Origin: Roseinatronobacter monicus
GTDB lineage: Bacteria; Pseudomonadota; Alphaproteobacteria; Rhodobacterales; Rhodobacteraceae
Direction: 5' to 3'
Assembly (NCBI RefSeq): GCF_006716865.1
Contig: NZ_VFPT01000001.1
Coordinates: 1,173,001-1,237,000, forward strand
DNA length: 64,000 nt
Shown: piece by piece, positions 36,463-45,033 of the stretch
Layout: each line of letters opens with the position of its first letter
Numbering within the stretch: position 1 is the stretch's first letter
Program-made: the position numbers and the translations under genes
Notes under the pieces: generated by a model
What the model was told of the DNA's origin: nothing
What the model saw: only the letters and a program-made list of their open reading frames with translations
The model's database searches: none

Positions 36463-37230
36463 ATGAGGCGGCTTGACTGGGCAGAGTATCGCACCACCGA
36501 ATATGGCAGCATCGACCCGATGCGCACCATCGCCATTCTGCCCACAGCGGCGATTGAGCAGCATGGCCCGCATCTGCCCGTCGGTGTTGACACCATGATT
36601 GCCGAAGGCTTGCTGGATGTCTTGCGCCAGTCCTGCCCTGAGGAATTGGATATCCGCATCCTGCCTGTGCAAACAGTCGGCAAATCGAACGAGCATCTGC
36701 ATGCGCCCGGAACCCTGACACTGAGTGCCGAGACTGCTTTGCGTGCTTGGGTCGAGATTGGCCTGTCAGTCGCGCGGGCGGGCGTGAAAAAGATCGTTAT
36801 CGTCAACAGCCATGGCGGAAATCTGGACCTTGTCTCGATTCTCAGCCGCGAATTGCGGGTGCAGGCGGGAATGTTGGCGGTGAAATGCCAATGGGGCAGC
36901 TTTGGCCAGCCCACGGGTCTGTACCCGCCCGAAGAACTTGCTTTCGGCATTCATGGCGGCGATGTCGAGACATCGCTGATGCTGGCCTTTCGCCCTGAAC
37001 TGGTGGATATGGCCTGCGCGCAAGATTTCCGTTCAACCGCCGAAGCGGCCACAATCTCTCCCATCGGGCCGGTATCCTATGGCTGGATATCAAGTGATCT
37101 GAACCCGGCTGGAACTGTGGGAAATGCCGCCATCGCAAAAGCGCAAAAGGGCCACCAGACGGCGGCCCATTATGTTGCGGGTTTCGTTGATTTGCTGCGC
37201 AAGGTCGCGGCGCATGACCTGCCGGACTGA
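36463..37230 (+). CDS. Creatininase family amidohydrolase
   Basis: 255 residues. The metal-binding motifs are kept: AAIEQHGPHLPVGVDTMIAEG, NSHGGNLDLV and HGGDVETSLML. The family hydrolyses cyclic or open amides (creatinine amidohydrolase; formamide bond in archaeal flavin synthesis). In this operon it is the likely ring-opening or amide-cleaving step. AAGGA upstream supports the ATG at 36463. It is the last gene of the operon, 6 bp from a convergent gene. Confidence 0.9.
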   Translation: MRRLDWAEYRTTEYGSIDPMRTIAILPTAAIEQHGPHLPVGVDTMIAEGLLDVLRQSCPEELDIRILPVQTVGKSNEHLHAPGTLTLSAETALRAWVEIGLSVARAGVKKIVIVNSHGGNLDLVSILSRELRVQAGMLAVKCQWGSFGQPTGLYPPEELAFGIHGGDVETSLMLAFRPELVDMACAQDFRSTAEAATISPIGPVSYGWISSDLNPAGTVGNAAIAKAQKGHQTAAHYVAGFVDLLRKVAAHDLPD

Positions 37231-37236
37231 CGCGCG

Positions 37237-38223
37237 TTACAGCATTCCCGGCAACACCTGATCGGGTGGACGGTGGCCATCGGCAAAGGTTTTGATGTTC
37301 AGAATAACCTTCTCGCCCATCTCGATGCGACCTTCCTGTGTGGCTGACCCCATGTGCGGCAACAAAACCACATTGGGCAACTCGCGCAGGCGCGGATTGA
37401 TGTCATGGCCGCGCTCGAACACATCCAGCCCTGCGCCCGCTATCTCGCCCGCGCGCAAGCCGCGTGTCAGGGCGTTTTCGTCAATCACTTCACCGCGCGA
37501 GGTGTTGATGATGACCGCACTTGGCTTGAGCAGCTTCAACCGCCGCGCATTCATCAGATGAAAGGTCGAGGGGGTGTGCGGGCAGTTGATCGATATCACA
37601 TCCATCCGCGCGACCATCTGGTCCAGACTTTCCCACCATGTCGCTTCCAGCGCGTCTTCGACTTCGGGGCGCAGACGGCGGCGGTTGTGGTAATGCACCT
37701 GCATTCCGAAGGCGCGCGCGCGGCGCGCCACAGCTTGCCCGATGCGACCCATGCCCAGAATCCCCAGACGTTTGCCACCGATCCGCGTGCCCAGATGCGC
37801 CATAGGGGACCAACCGCGCCATGTATCGGCCTGCATCTTAGCCAGACCTTGCGGGATCTGTCGGGTCACAGCCAGCATCAGCGCCAGGGTCATGTCGGCC
37901 GTGTCATCGGTCACGACACCGGGTGTATTGGCCACCAGAATGCCGCGCTGACGGGCGGAATGCACATCAATATGGTCCACGCCCGCACCATAATTTGCAA
38001 TCAGTTTCAATCGGTTGCCCGCTTGCGCCATCAAGGTCGCGTCAATCTCGTCGGTGATGGTGGGCACCAGCACATCTGCGCGGCGCATCGCCTCTGCGAT
38101 CTCTTCGCGGCGCATGGGGGTGTCATCCTCGCGCAGCTCTACATCGAAGAGTTCTTTCAGTCGTGTCTCGACGACTTCGGGCAGGCGTCGCGTTACGACA
38201 ACACTCAGGCGTTGATTGGGCAT
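37237..38223 (-). CDS. D-isomer 2-hydroxyacid dehydrogenase (glyoxylate/hydroxypyruvate reductase type)
   Basis: 328 residues. The NAD(P)-binding motif is GGKRLGILGMGRIGQAVARRARAFGM. The catalytic Arg (INTSRGEVIDE), Glu (GAGLDVFERG) and His (VLLPHMGSAT) are present. It fits the D-glycerate dehydrogenase branch, which reduces glyoxylate and hydroxypyruvate. It is convergent with the catabolic operon, with 6 bp between, so transcripts probably overlap. Confidence 0.92.
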   Translation of the reverse strand: MPNQRLSVVVTRRLPEVVETRLKELFDVELREDDTPMRREEIAEAMRRADVLVPTITDEIDATLMAQAGNRLKLIANYGAGVDHIDVHSARQRGILVANTPGVVTDDTADMTLALMLAVTRQIPQGLAKMQADTWRGWSPMAHLGTRIGGKRLGILGMGRIGQAVARRARAFGMQVHYHNRRRLRPEVEDALEATWWESLDQMVARMDVISINCPHTPSTFHLMNARRLKLLKPSAVIINTSRGEVIDENALTRGLRAGEIAGAGLDVFERGHDINPRLRELPNVVLLPHMGSATQEGRIEMGEKVILNIKTFADGHRPPDQVLPGML

Positions 38224-38377
38224 TTGCGCGTCTCACCTCTTTGCATCTGACGGTGTTTCTGGCAAACTGCCAGCACTCGGCCCGTTCCACAAGCGGTCAA
38301 ATGCCGCAAACGGGTCGCAAGACCGATAAAGAGCAGTTTAACAGACAAGGACCCGGACCAACCGGGCAGGCAGGCAC

Positions 38378-38881
38378 ATGAGACTACAGGCTTTCTGGAC
38401 CGTGGCACTTGCCACACTTCTTGCGTTGGCCCCCAGCGTGTCGCAGGCTGGCGAACGCGGGCCGGTGACGAACCTGCCCATGCCGCGATTTGTTTCGCTC
38501 AAGGCCTCTGAGGGCAATGCGCGTCGCGGGCCGGATCAATCGCATCGTATCGACTGGGTCTATCAGCGCCGCGACCTTCCGCTGCGCGTGACCGCTGAAT
38601 ACGAACATTGGCGGCGGGTCGAGGATTCCGAAGGTATGGGCGGATGGATGCATTACGCCCTGCTTTCAGGCTTGCGCACTGCCCTTGTGCAAACCGACAT
38701 GGCGCAGCTTCACCAGCAGCCCAATATAAACAGCGCCCCTACAGCCCTGTTGGAACGTGGGGTGATTGCGCGCATCCGTGAATGTCAGCCCGATTGGTGC
38801 AGGCTGGAAATCGACGGTGCGCGCGGCTGGAGCGAGAAGCGCCATCTTTGGGGGGTGGAGCCTGAGGATGTGTTCGACTGA
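38378..38881 (+). CDS. Periplasmic SH3-domain protein
   Basis: 167 residues with a signal peptide (cleavage after SQA). Two bacterial SH3-like repeats follow: VSLKASEGNARRGPDQSHRIDWVYQRRDLPLRVTAEYEHWRRV...GWMHYALL, and a second at TDMAQLHQQPNINSAPTALLERGVIARIRECQPDWCRLEIDGARGWSEKRHLWG. It probably binds the cell wall or a periplasmic partner; no catalytic domain is present. Confidence 0.88.
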   Translation: MRLQAFWTVALATLLALAPSVSQAGERGPVTNLPMPRFVSLKASEGNARRGPDQSHRIDWVYQRRDLPLRVTAEYEHWRRVEDSEGMGGWMHYALLSGLRTALVQTDMAQLHQQPNINSAPTALLERGVIARIRECQPDWCRLEIDGARGWSEKRHLWGVEPEDVFD

Positions 38882-38908
38882 CGCCCGCAAGGCGGCGTCA
38901 GTCAGACA

Positions 38909-40300
38909 TCACTCGATCCGGTAGGGCAGCAAGCCGCGATGGTCAGGCTCTACCCTGAGACGGCGCTCCAGTGGCGGGACCGAGCGTTGATGGCAGGTGT
39001 CACGCTCGCAGATGCGACAGGATATGCCAATCGGGTCAAAGCTGGCTTCGCGTCCCAGATCCATACCATCCGCATAGACCAGCGCGCCCGCATGGTCGAT
39101 CTCGCAGCCAAGACCAATGGCGTAGCGCCGCACAGGCGCATGAAAGGCACCGCCCCCCTTCGTCACGGCCAGCGCAAGGCAGAAATACCGCATTCCGTCT
39201 GGCGTTTCGGCCAGTTGCCGCAAAAAGCGACCCGGTGTCTCGAATGCGCGGTGCACATTCCACAAGGGGCAGCCACCGCCGAAACGCGCGAATTGCAGGC
39301 GGGTTGCGGAATGGCGTTTGGTGATGGTGCCCGCCTGATCGACGCGCACAAAGAAGAAGGGCACCCCCTTCAGGCCGGGGCGTTGCAGGGTTGACAGCCG
39401 ATGCGCCACCTGCTCGATCGAGGCGCCGAACTGATCGGCGAGCGCTTCCAGATCATGGCGGGTTGCACTCGCGGCCTCTTGGAAGCGGCGATAGGGCATC
39501 ATGGCCGCGCCTGCGAAGTAATTGGCAAGGCCGATCTTGGCGATTGAGCGGGCTTCGTCTGACTGAAACCGCGCCAGATCCAGTGTCGCTTCGAGCAAGT
39601 CATTCTGGGTCAGCAAGGCCACCTGATGCAGCATTTGAAAAGCTTGGGTGGCGCGGGTGGCCTTGGCCGAAATTTCTAACGTCTTGGTGTCGTGATCCAG
39701 ATGGCGCAAAGTGCGACCAGAGCTGTAGCGCAGCATGATATTGCGTTTGGCCAACGCTTCGGTCGCAAGCGACAGGGCGTCGCGTCCGTGTTGCGCAAAA
39801 TGTTCGGCTGCGCGGTCGACCGGGTCGATATAGTTGTCGCAATAGTGAAAGAAATCGCGCACCTCTTCCCACGGGGACAGGCGCAGGGTGGTGTCTTCGC
39901 GGCCCAATGCCTCGTCCAGCGACGCAAGCTGTTCCTGCGCTTGCCGATAGGCGCGGTGCAGGTCCAGAAACGCGCGGGCAAATCCGGGTGCATTCGCGCC
40001 AACCAGCCGAAGGTCGGGCAGGGCAGGGGTCGTTGCCCCAAACATCGGATCGGCAAAAGCTTCGCGCAGGTCCGAGACAAGCCGCTCGCTGTCGCCTGCC
40101 GACAATTCGGTGACGTCCATCCCGAATTCCCGCGCAAGTGCCAGAACCACAGCAGTCGAGAGCGGGCGATTGTTATTCTCCATCTGGTTCAGATAGGGCA
40201 GCGACACGCCCAGCTTTGCCGAGAAATCCTTTTGCGTCAGCCCCAGCTGGTTGCGCGTTTCACGCAGTTTCGCTCCGGCATACAGTTTTTGTGGTGGCAT
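38909..40300 (-). CDS. pccR: Short-chain fatty acyl-CoA regulator PccR (XRE-HTH + IrrE + DUF2083)
   Basis: 463 residues. It has an N-terminal XRE helix-turn-helix (KLRETRNQLGLTQKDFSAKLGVSLPYLNQMENNNRPLS), an ImmA/IrrE-type domain in the middle and a C-terminal DUF2083 domain with a Cys cluster (ISCRICERDTCHQR). This architecture is the ScfR family, including PccR of Rhodobacter sphaeroides, which senses propionyl-CoA-type signals and activates propionyl-CoA assimilation. TTTGCAAA motifs stand upstream of this gene and of pccB nearby, as expected for it. Confidence 0.9.
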   Translation of the reverse strand: MPPQKLYAGAKLRETRNQLGLTQKDFSAKLGVSLPYLNQMENNNRPLSTAVVLALAREFGMDVTELSAGDSERLVSDLREAFADPMFGATTPALPDLRLVGANAPGFARAFLDLHRAYRQAQEQLASLDEALGREDTTLRLSPWEEVRDFFHYCDNYIDPVDRAAEHFAQHGRDALSLATEALAKRNIMLRYSSGRTLRHLDHDTKTLEISAKATRATQAFQMLHQVALLTQNDLLEATLDLARFQSDEARSIAKIGLANYFAGAAMMPYRRFQEAASATRHDLEALADQFGASIEQVAHRLSTLQRPGLKGVPFFFVRVDQAGTITKRHSATRLQFARFGGGCPLWNVHRAFETPGRFLRQLAETPDGMRYFCLALAVTKGGGAFHAPVRRYAIGLGCEIDHAGALVYADGMDLGREASFDPIGISCRICERDTCHQRSVPPLERRLRVEPDHRGLLPYRIE

Positions 40301-40315
40301 ATGACCCCGACTGAC

Positions 40316-40344
40316 TTTGCTAACCCTGTATCAGACTTTGCAAA
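40316..40344. promoter_or_regulatory. Candidate PccR site upstream of pccR
   Basis: In the 58 bp before the pccR start (minus strand) lie TTTGCTAA (40316-40323) and the palindrome TTTGCAAA (40337-40344), 13 nt apart. TTTGCAAA is the reported core of PccR/ScfR operators, which points to autoregulation. The spacing differs from the TTTGCAAA-N4-TTTGCAAA form reported from Rhodobacter. Confidence 0.6.
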
Positions 40345-40358
40345 GTGCATGTGTGCGG

Positions 40359-41606
40359 TCAAGCTGAAATCTGGTTTTCGCGGTGCAGCACATAGAACAA
40401 CGGCAATATTGCCAGCGCTGTGGTTATGACCATCAGCCAGATCAAGGGGGATGCACCGCTTTCAACTGTCAGGATCGCGCCTGCCAAAGCAGATAGCCCT
40501 GCGCCGCCACCAATCATGATTGCGCCCCCGATCCCGCTTGCTGTGCCTGCAAGATGCGGGCGCACCGACATCATGCCTGAGGTTGCCGAAGGCAGCAGCA
40601 TCCCATTGCCAAGGCCGGTGAAAATGAAGCACCCAAAGAAGACCGGGGCCGACAGGAAACCGGCAAGATAAAGCACCAGCAACAAGGCCATGCCGCCAAA
40701 CCCGACCACGCAGCCAATCAGGATCATCGGATTGATCCCGATCCGCGCGGCATAGCGCCCGGCAAGGAAGTTTCCTGCGGCATAGCCCAAGGCGGGCGCG
40801 CCGAAATACAGGCCAAGTTGCGACGGTGACAGACCAAATACTTGAGAGCCGACAAAGGGCACACCCCCAAGATAGGCAAAGAACGCCCCGGATGCGAGCG
40901 TCGCCGTGATGCAATACCCCCAGAATCTGCGTGCGCGCATCAGTTCCGGCACACCCTCGAACAGGCCCTTGATCGGCCCGCCCAGATTTTGCTTGGTCTC
41001 GCCCATGTCACGCCACGTCAGGAACAGCACGCCGATCCCCGCCAGCAGCATCAGCCCGAAACTGCCGCGCCAGCCGAACACTTCATCCAGCACGCCGCCA
41101 ATGGCCGGGGCGATCATGGGCACAATCGCCATGCCCATCGTGACATAGCCGATGCGCGATGCGGCCTGCGCTTCATCCATGACATCCCGGATTGATGCGC
41201 GTGACAGCACAATCGCAGACACGACGACGGCCTGCATCATCCGAAACACTAAAAATACAGTGGCTGTCGTGGCAAATAACGTGCCGATTGTTGCCAGAAT
41301 AAAGCCAATCAATGCGGCCAGCATGACAGGTCTGCGTCCGAACCGGTCGGATATTGCGCCGATAAAGACCTGCAAGATTGCATTGACCAGCAAGTATAAT
41401 GATACCGACAACTGCATGACGGCATAATCCGTCCCGAAATACTCGGTCATGGATGGCAGCGATGGCAAAAACACATTCATCGCCAGCGCCGCAATCGAAG
41501 CTTGCGCCACCAGTGTTGCCACATGCGGCGGTGTCCGGCGATCCAGAAACCTGACGTCAACAGCAGGGGCAGCATGCAGCATGGTGCGGGGCTTTCGATC
41601 TGTCAT
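40359..41606 (-). CDS. Bcr/CflA-type multidrug efflux MFS transporter
   Basis: 415 residues with 12 hydrophobic segments. It carries MNVFLPSLPSMTEYFGTDYAVMQLSVSLYLLVNAILQVFIGAISDRFGRRPVML, typical of the DHA1 subfamily (Bcr/CflA). Substrates are not predictable. Its position between pccR and pccB divergently from pccB means the 195-bp space before pccB may control both genes. Confidence 0.9.
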   Translation of the reverse strand: MTDRKPRTMLHAAPAVDVRFLDRRTPPHVATLVAQASIAALAMNVFLPSLPSMTEYFGTDYAVMQLSVSLYLLVNAILQVFIGAISDRFGRRPVMLAALIGFILATIGTLFATTATVFLVFRMMQAVVVSAIVLSRASIRDVMDEAQAASRIGYVTMGMAIVPMIAPAIGGVLDEVFGWRGSFGLMLLAGIGVLFLTWRDMGETKQNLGGPIKGLFEGVPELMRARRFWGYCITATLASGAFFAYLGGVPFVGSQVFGLSPSQLGLYFGAPALGYAAGNFLAGRYAARIGINPMILIGCVVGFGGMALLLVLYLAGFLSAPVFFGCFIFTGLGNGMLLPSATSGMMSVRPHLAGTASGIGGAIMIGGGAGLSALAGAILTVESGASPLIWLMVITTALAILPLFYVLHRENQISA

Positions 41607-41669
41607 ATGTGCTTATGTTACACATGTGAACAGAAGCGCAAGTGCAGCGAAAGTCAAGCGCCTCTGGGG

Positions 41670-41709
41670 TTTGCAAATTAGCGTAATAAGTCACGCCCAT
41701 CTTTGCAAA
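41670..41709. promoter_or_regulatory. Candidate PccR operator upstream of pccB
   Basis: Two exact TTTGCAAA palindromes at 41670-41677 and 41702-41709 are separated by 24 nt in the divergent space between the MFS gene and pccB. Centre-to-centre they are 32 bp apart, about three helical turns, so both face the same side of the DNA. Confidence 0.65.
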
Positions 41710-41801
41710 TATCCTGAATTTCACTTCCCTGTTGCCGCTGGCACAAGTAGTATCACATACGTACACATCACGAGCCAGATTTCGTGTGACGAGGGGGAGC
41801 C

Positions 41802-43334
41802 ATGAAGGACATTTTGCAACAACTCGAAAGTCAGCGTGCGACAGCGCGTTTGGGGGGCGGGCAGCGCCGCATCGACGCGCAGCATTCCAAGGGCAAGTTG
41901 ACCGCGCGCGAGCGTATCGAGCTGTTGCTTGATGAGGGCAGCTTCGAAGAATTTGACATGTTCGTAGCGCATCGCTGCACCGATTTCGGAATGCAGGCGG
42001 AACGGCCGGCAGGCGACGGCGTGGTCACTGGCTGGGGCACTGTCAACGGTCGGCAGGTCTATGTGTTCGCGCAGGATTTCACAGTCATGGGCGGCTCTGT
42101 CTCCGAGACGCATGGCAAGAAAATCTGCAAGATCATGGATATGGCCATTCAGAATGGTGCGCCCGTGATTGGCCTGAACGACTCTGGCGGGGCGCGCATT
42201 CAAGAGGGTGTCGCCAGTCTTGCGGCTTATGGCGATGTGTTTGATCGCAATATCAAGGCGTCGGGCGTGGTGCCGCAGATCAGCGTGATTATGGGCCCAT
42301 GCGCAGGCGGCGCGGTCTATAGCCCGGCAATGACCGACTTCATCTTCATGGTGAAGGATTCAAGCTATATGTTCGTGACCGGCCCTGATGTGGTCAAGAC
42401 CGTCACCAATGAAGTTGTCACCGCCGAGGAATTGGGCGGTGCCGTCACCCATACACGCAAATCCTCCGTCGCGGATGCCGCGTTCGAGAATGATGTCGAG
42501 GCGCTGATCGAAGTGCGCCGCCTGATCGACTTCTTGCCGTTGAACAACCGCGAAAAGCCGCCCGTGCGGCCCTTCTTTGATGACCCGGCACGGGTCGAGT
42601 CAAGCCTTGACAGTCTGATCCCAGACAACCCCAACAGCCCGTATGACATGAAGGAACTGATCCAGAAAGTCGCCGATGAGGGTGACTTTTTCGAGATTCA
42701 GGCAGAGTTTGCAAAAAATATCATCACTGGCTTCATTCGTCTGGAAGGGCGGACTGTGGGCGTGGTCGCCAATCAGCCGATGGTTCTGGCGGGGTGTCTG
42801 GACATCGATTCCAGCCGCAAAGCCGCGCGCTTCGTGCGCTTTTGCGATGCCTTTGAGATTCCGATCCTGACCCTAGTGGATGTGCCGGGTTTCCTGCCGG
42901 GCACTGGGCAGGAATATGCGGGCGTCATCAAGCACGGCGCGAAACTGCTTTACGCCTATGGCGAGGCGACCGTTCCGAAAGTGACTGTAATCACCCGCAA
43001 AGCCTATGGCGGTGCCTATGTTGTCATGGCGTCCAAGCATATGGGTGCGGATTTCAACTATGCATGGCCCACAGCCGAGATCGCGGTGATGGGCTCAAAA
43101 GGGGCGGTGGAAATCCTGTATCGCTCGGAACTGGGCGACCCTGAAAAAACTGCGGCCCGGATCAACGAATATGAAGAGCGTTTCGCCAACCCGTTTGTGG
43201 CTGCCGAAAAGGGATTCATAGACGAGGTGATCATGCCGCAATCCACCCGCAAGCGTGTCGCGCGTGCCTTTGCGGCGCTGCGCAACAAGAAGCTCGAAAA
43301 CCCATGGAAAAAGCACGATAATATCCCCCTGTAG
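41802..43334 (+). CDS. pccB: Propionyl-CoA carboxylase beta subunit
   Basis: 510 residues of the carboxyltransferase (crotonase-like) fold. It transfers CO2 from carboxybiotin to propionyl-CoA. Motifs: [105 protein letters not shown]. Together with pccA it forms the biotin enzyme. The start is the ATG at 41802 after GGGGGAGCC. Confidence 0.97.
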   Translation: MKDILQQLESQRATARLGGGQRRIDAQHSKGKLTARERIELLLDEGSFEEFDMFVAHRCTDFGMQAERPAGDGVVTGWGTVNGRQVYVFAQDFTVMGGSVSETHGKKICKIMDMAIQNGAPVIGLNDSGGARIQEGVASLAAYGDVFDRNIKASGVVPQISVIMGPCAGGAVYSPAMTDFIFMVKDSSYMFVTGPDVVKTVTNEVVTAEELGGAVTHTRKSSVADAAFENDVEALIEVRRLIDFLPLNNREKPPVRPFFDDPARVESSLDSLIPDNPNSPYDMKELIQKVADEGDFFEIQAEFAKNIITGFIRLEGRTVGVVANQPMVLAGCLDIDSSRKAARFVRFCDAFEIPILTLVDVPGFLPGTGQEYAGVIKHGAKLLYAYGEATVPKVTVITRKAYGGAYVVMASKHMGADFNYAWPTAEIAVMGSKGAVEILYRSELGDPEKTAARINEYEERFANPFVAAEKGFIDEVIMPQSTRKRVARAFAALRNKKLENPWKKHDNIPL

Positions 43335-43376
43335 CAATTGGGGGGATCGGGCAGGCAAATGGGAGCAGATCGTTTC

Positions 43377-43808
43377 ATGAGGGCGCTTGGGCCAGTCGCG
43401 GTATCGGTTTCAGCGTTGTGCTGGAGCGCAATCGCGTCTGCACAAGGGGCTTCGCTGGTTCTGCCCTCGGGGGTCGAGGCAGAGTTTCATGATACTGTCT
43501 GGGACGAAGACCTGTCCGCGATACGTCTGCGCTATGTCGTCCCGCAACTGTTGGAGCCTGACGCCCTGTATCATGGCGATGCCCTGCGCGTGTTTGAAGA
43601 CATGCAGTGGCTGTGTGAAACGCAGGTGCCTGCCCTCTTTCCTGACGAGGTCGACGCGCAAGAAGAGGGCTGGAATGTTGTCGTGATTTCGCTGATGAGC
43701 AGGCCAATCGAATTTGGCACACGAGATGCCGACACGCTCCAACTGTTTGAATGGTTCACGTTGACGATGGATGGATGCGAACTTGAATTGGATGAATACC
43801 ATGAATAA
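43377..43808 (+). CDS. DUF6497-like secreted protein
   Basis: About 143 residues from the ATG at 43377, which gives a clean signal peptide (ALGPVAVSVSALCWSAIASA, cleavage before QGA). Alternative ATG at 43359 adds six residues. The mature part, LVLPSGVEAEFHDTVWDEDLSAIRLRYVVPQLL...VVVISLMSRPIEFGTRDADTLQLFEWF, resembles the small DUF6497 proteins of Rhodobacterales. Function unknown. It sits between pccB and pccA. Confidence 0.75.
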   Translation: MRALGPVAVSVSALCWSAIASAQGASLVLPSGVEAEFHDTVWDEDLSAIRLRYVVPQLLEPDALYHGDALRVFEDMQWLCETQVPALFPDEVDAQEEGWNVVVISLMSRPIEFGTRDADTLQLFEWFTLTMDGCELELDEYHE

Positions 43809-43997
43809 TCCCGCTATTGCCTGCCTTTATGATGCAACACTGCAACAAAGCGTTGGGCACAAAAGATTTCCGTGGTCAGGATTCTGCAAAAGCGGTATGA
43901 TTCGTTTGCGCGTGTCTATTCAGACCCGCGTGAACAATAACCAACGAGCGCGTGCATCAGAAAAATCGCGCTCAGGCAATTTGAGCAGGAGAATAGA

Positions 43998-44147
43998 ATG
44001 GCGAAACTCGCTTTGGCCGCAGCGTTTCTGGTGTCCTTTATCCCAGCGACCTGTGCAAAAAAGTCCCCCGAGCCTGTTCAGCATTTCGAGCCGATTTCGG
44101 CCCCGATCTATGTTGAGCCAAGCTCGTCCAAGGGCAGATATAACTAA
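43998..44147 (+). CDS. Mini-lipoprotein 1 (49 aa)
   Basis: ATG at 43998 after AGGAGA; 49 codons to TAA at 44147. A short hydrophobic start leads to Cys19 (PATC), then AKKSPEPVQHFEPISAP and an end EPSSSKGRYN. The lipobox is weak because Thr precedes Cys, but the layout (Cys19, Pro/Glu-rich tail) matches the second mini-lipoprotein at 44388. The antisense strand here carries no convincing gene. Confidence 0.6.
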   Translation: MAKLALAAAFLVSFIPATCAKKSPEPVQHFEPISAPIYVEPSSSKGRYN

Positions 44148-44387
44148 GTCGAAATTGGGGCAGGGCATCAGCTCTGCCTCAACCCTACCCTCTGTAAATA
44201 AACAGTATTTTTACACGCCGCCCAATTTATTGCTGATCCGCTTTGCGCGATCAAGCTTCCTGTGGTCAATGAGTGGTGCTTCTGCTACCTTCCTCAAACC
44301 GCGTCATGAAAAAGCACGTGCGGAAGCGAGGTTGGCTTCGCGGACACTGACCGCGTTGTCGGCCGTATCTGACAACAGGAGTTTTCA

Positions 44388-44522
44388 ATGTCAAAGACCA
44401 CAATCGTTGTTGCCGTCAGTGCAACTTTGGCGCTGGCAGCATGCGCACGCCAGGCCCCTGAGCCAGAGCACACACCAATGCCAGAACCCGTCATCATGGA
44501 GCCTACGAGCACCAAGGGCTGA
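44388..44522 (+). CDS. Mini-lipoprotein 2 (44 aa)
   Basis: ATG at 44388 after ACAGGAG; 44 codons to TGA at 44522. A signal peptide ends in a good lipobox (LAAC), Cys19, followed by ARQAPEPEHTPMPEPVIMEPTSTKG. The tail EP(T/S)(S)(T/S)KG is shared with the preceding 49-residue protein, so the two are paralogues. Role unknown. The 240 bp between them shows no gene or strong hairpin. Confidence 0.7.
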   Translation: MSKTTIVVAVSATLALAACARQAPEPEHTPMPEPVIMEPTSTKG

Positions 44523-44603
44523 GGTCAGTTCATTTTCGGGCCAAACCGGCGCGTTTGGCCCGGACACACCCGTGTTTGCCCTGTCATTTGAAAGGGGGCA
44601 GAC

Positions 44604-44984
44604 ATGCTGAAGCATCGCGGTTTTCCGGGGCGCCTGCCCAGCACAGATTACCAATTTACCATTCGGCGCGGCAACCCCAAGGGTGTGACCCCGCTTGTGC
44701 CGCGTAAACGATTTGCAGACCGGCGCGCCTCAGACCGGCGCGCGGATGAGGCCTTTCTTGGCGCTCTGATTGCGCATTTTTCCGACACCCCGTTCGAGCG
44801 CGGCAATCTAGATGCCGGGCGTCTGTCATGGCTTTTGGGCCGCGAGGTTGTTCCCGCGTCCGAGCCGTTTGATCCTGAAAGCTATGAAGCTCTGCTGCGC
44901 GTTGACATGCGCGTCGCACAGGCGAATTTCCCGCAGCTTTTCGATGGATCTTCTGAATTTGCTTTTGACACATGGGAAGAATGA
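44604..44984 (+). CDS. Hypothetical protein in the pcc cluster
   Basis: 126 residues, cytoplasmic, no signal or membrane segment. The N-terminal third is basic (KGVTPLVPRKRFADRRASDRRADEAF); the rest is mixed (LDAGRLSWLLGREVVPASEPFDPESYEALLRVDMRVAQANFPQLFDG). I do not recognise a family. It ends 49 bp before pccA, on the same strand, so co-transcription with pccA is likely. Confidence 0.75.
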   Translation: MLKHRGFPGRLPSTDYQFTIRRGNPKGVTPLVPRKRFADRRASDRRADEAFLGALIAHFSDTPFERGNLDAGRLSWLLGREVVPASEPFDPESYEALLRVDMRVAQANFPQLFDGSSEFAFDTWEE

Positions 44985-45033
44985 CGCCTGATCGCGCATT
45001 GTCCCTCAGCCCGTTTCCGGAAAAGGAGTCCGC

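Noticed and set aside
38909..40300. Toxin-antitoxin or phage-type regulator (XRE + ImmA domain)
   Set aside because: The C-terminal DUF2083 with Cys cluster and the location beside the pcc genes place it in the PccR/ScfR family.
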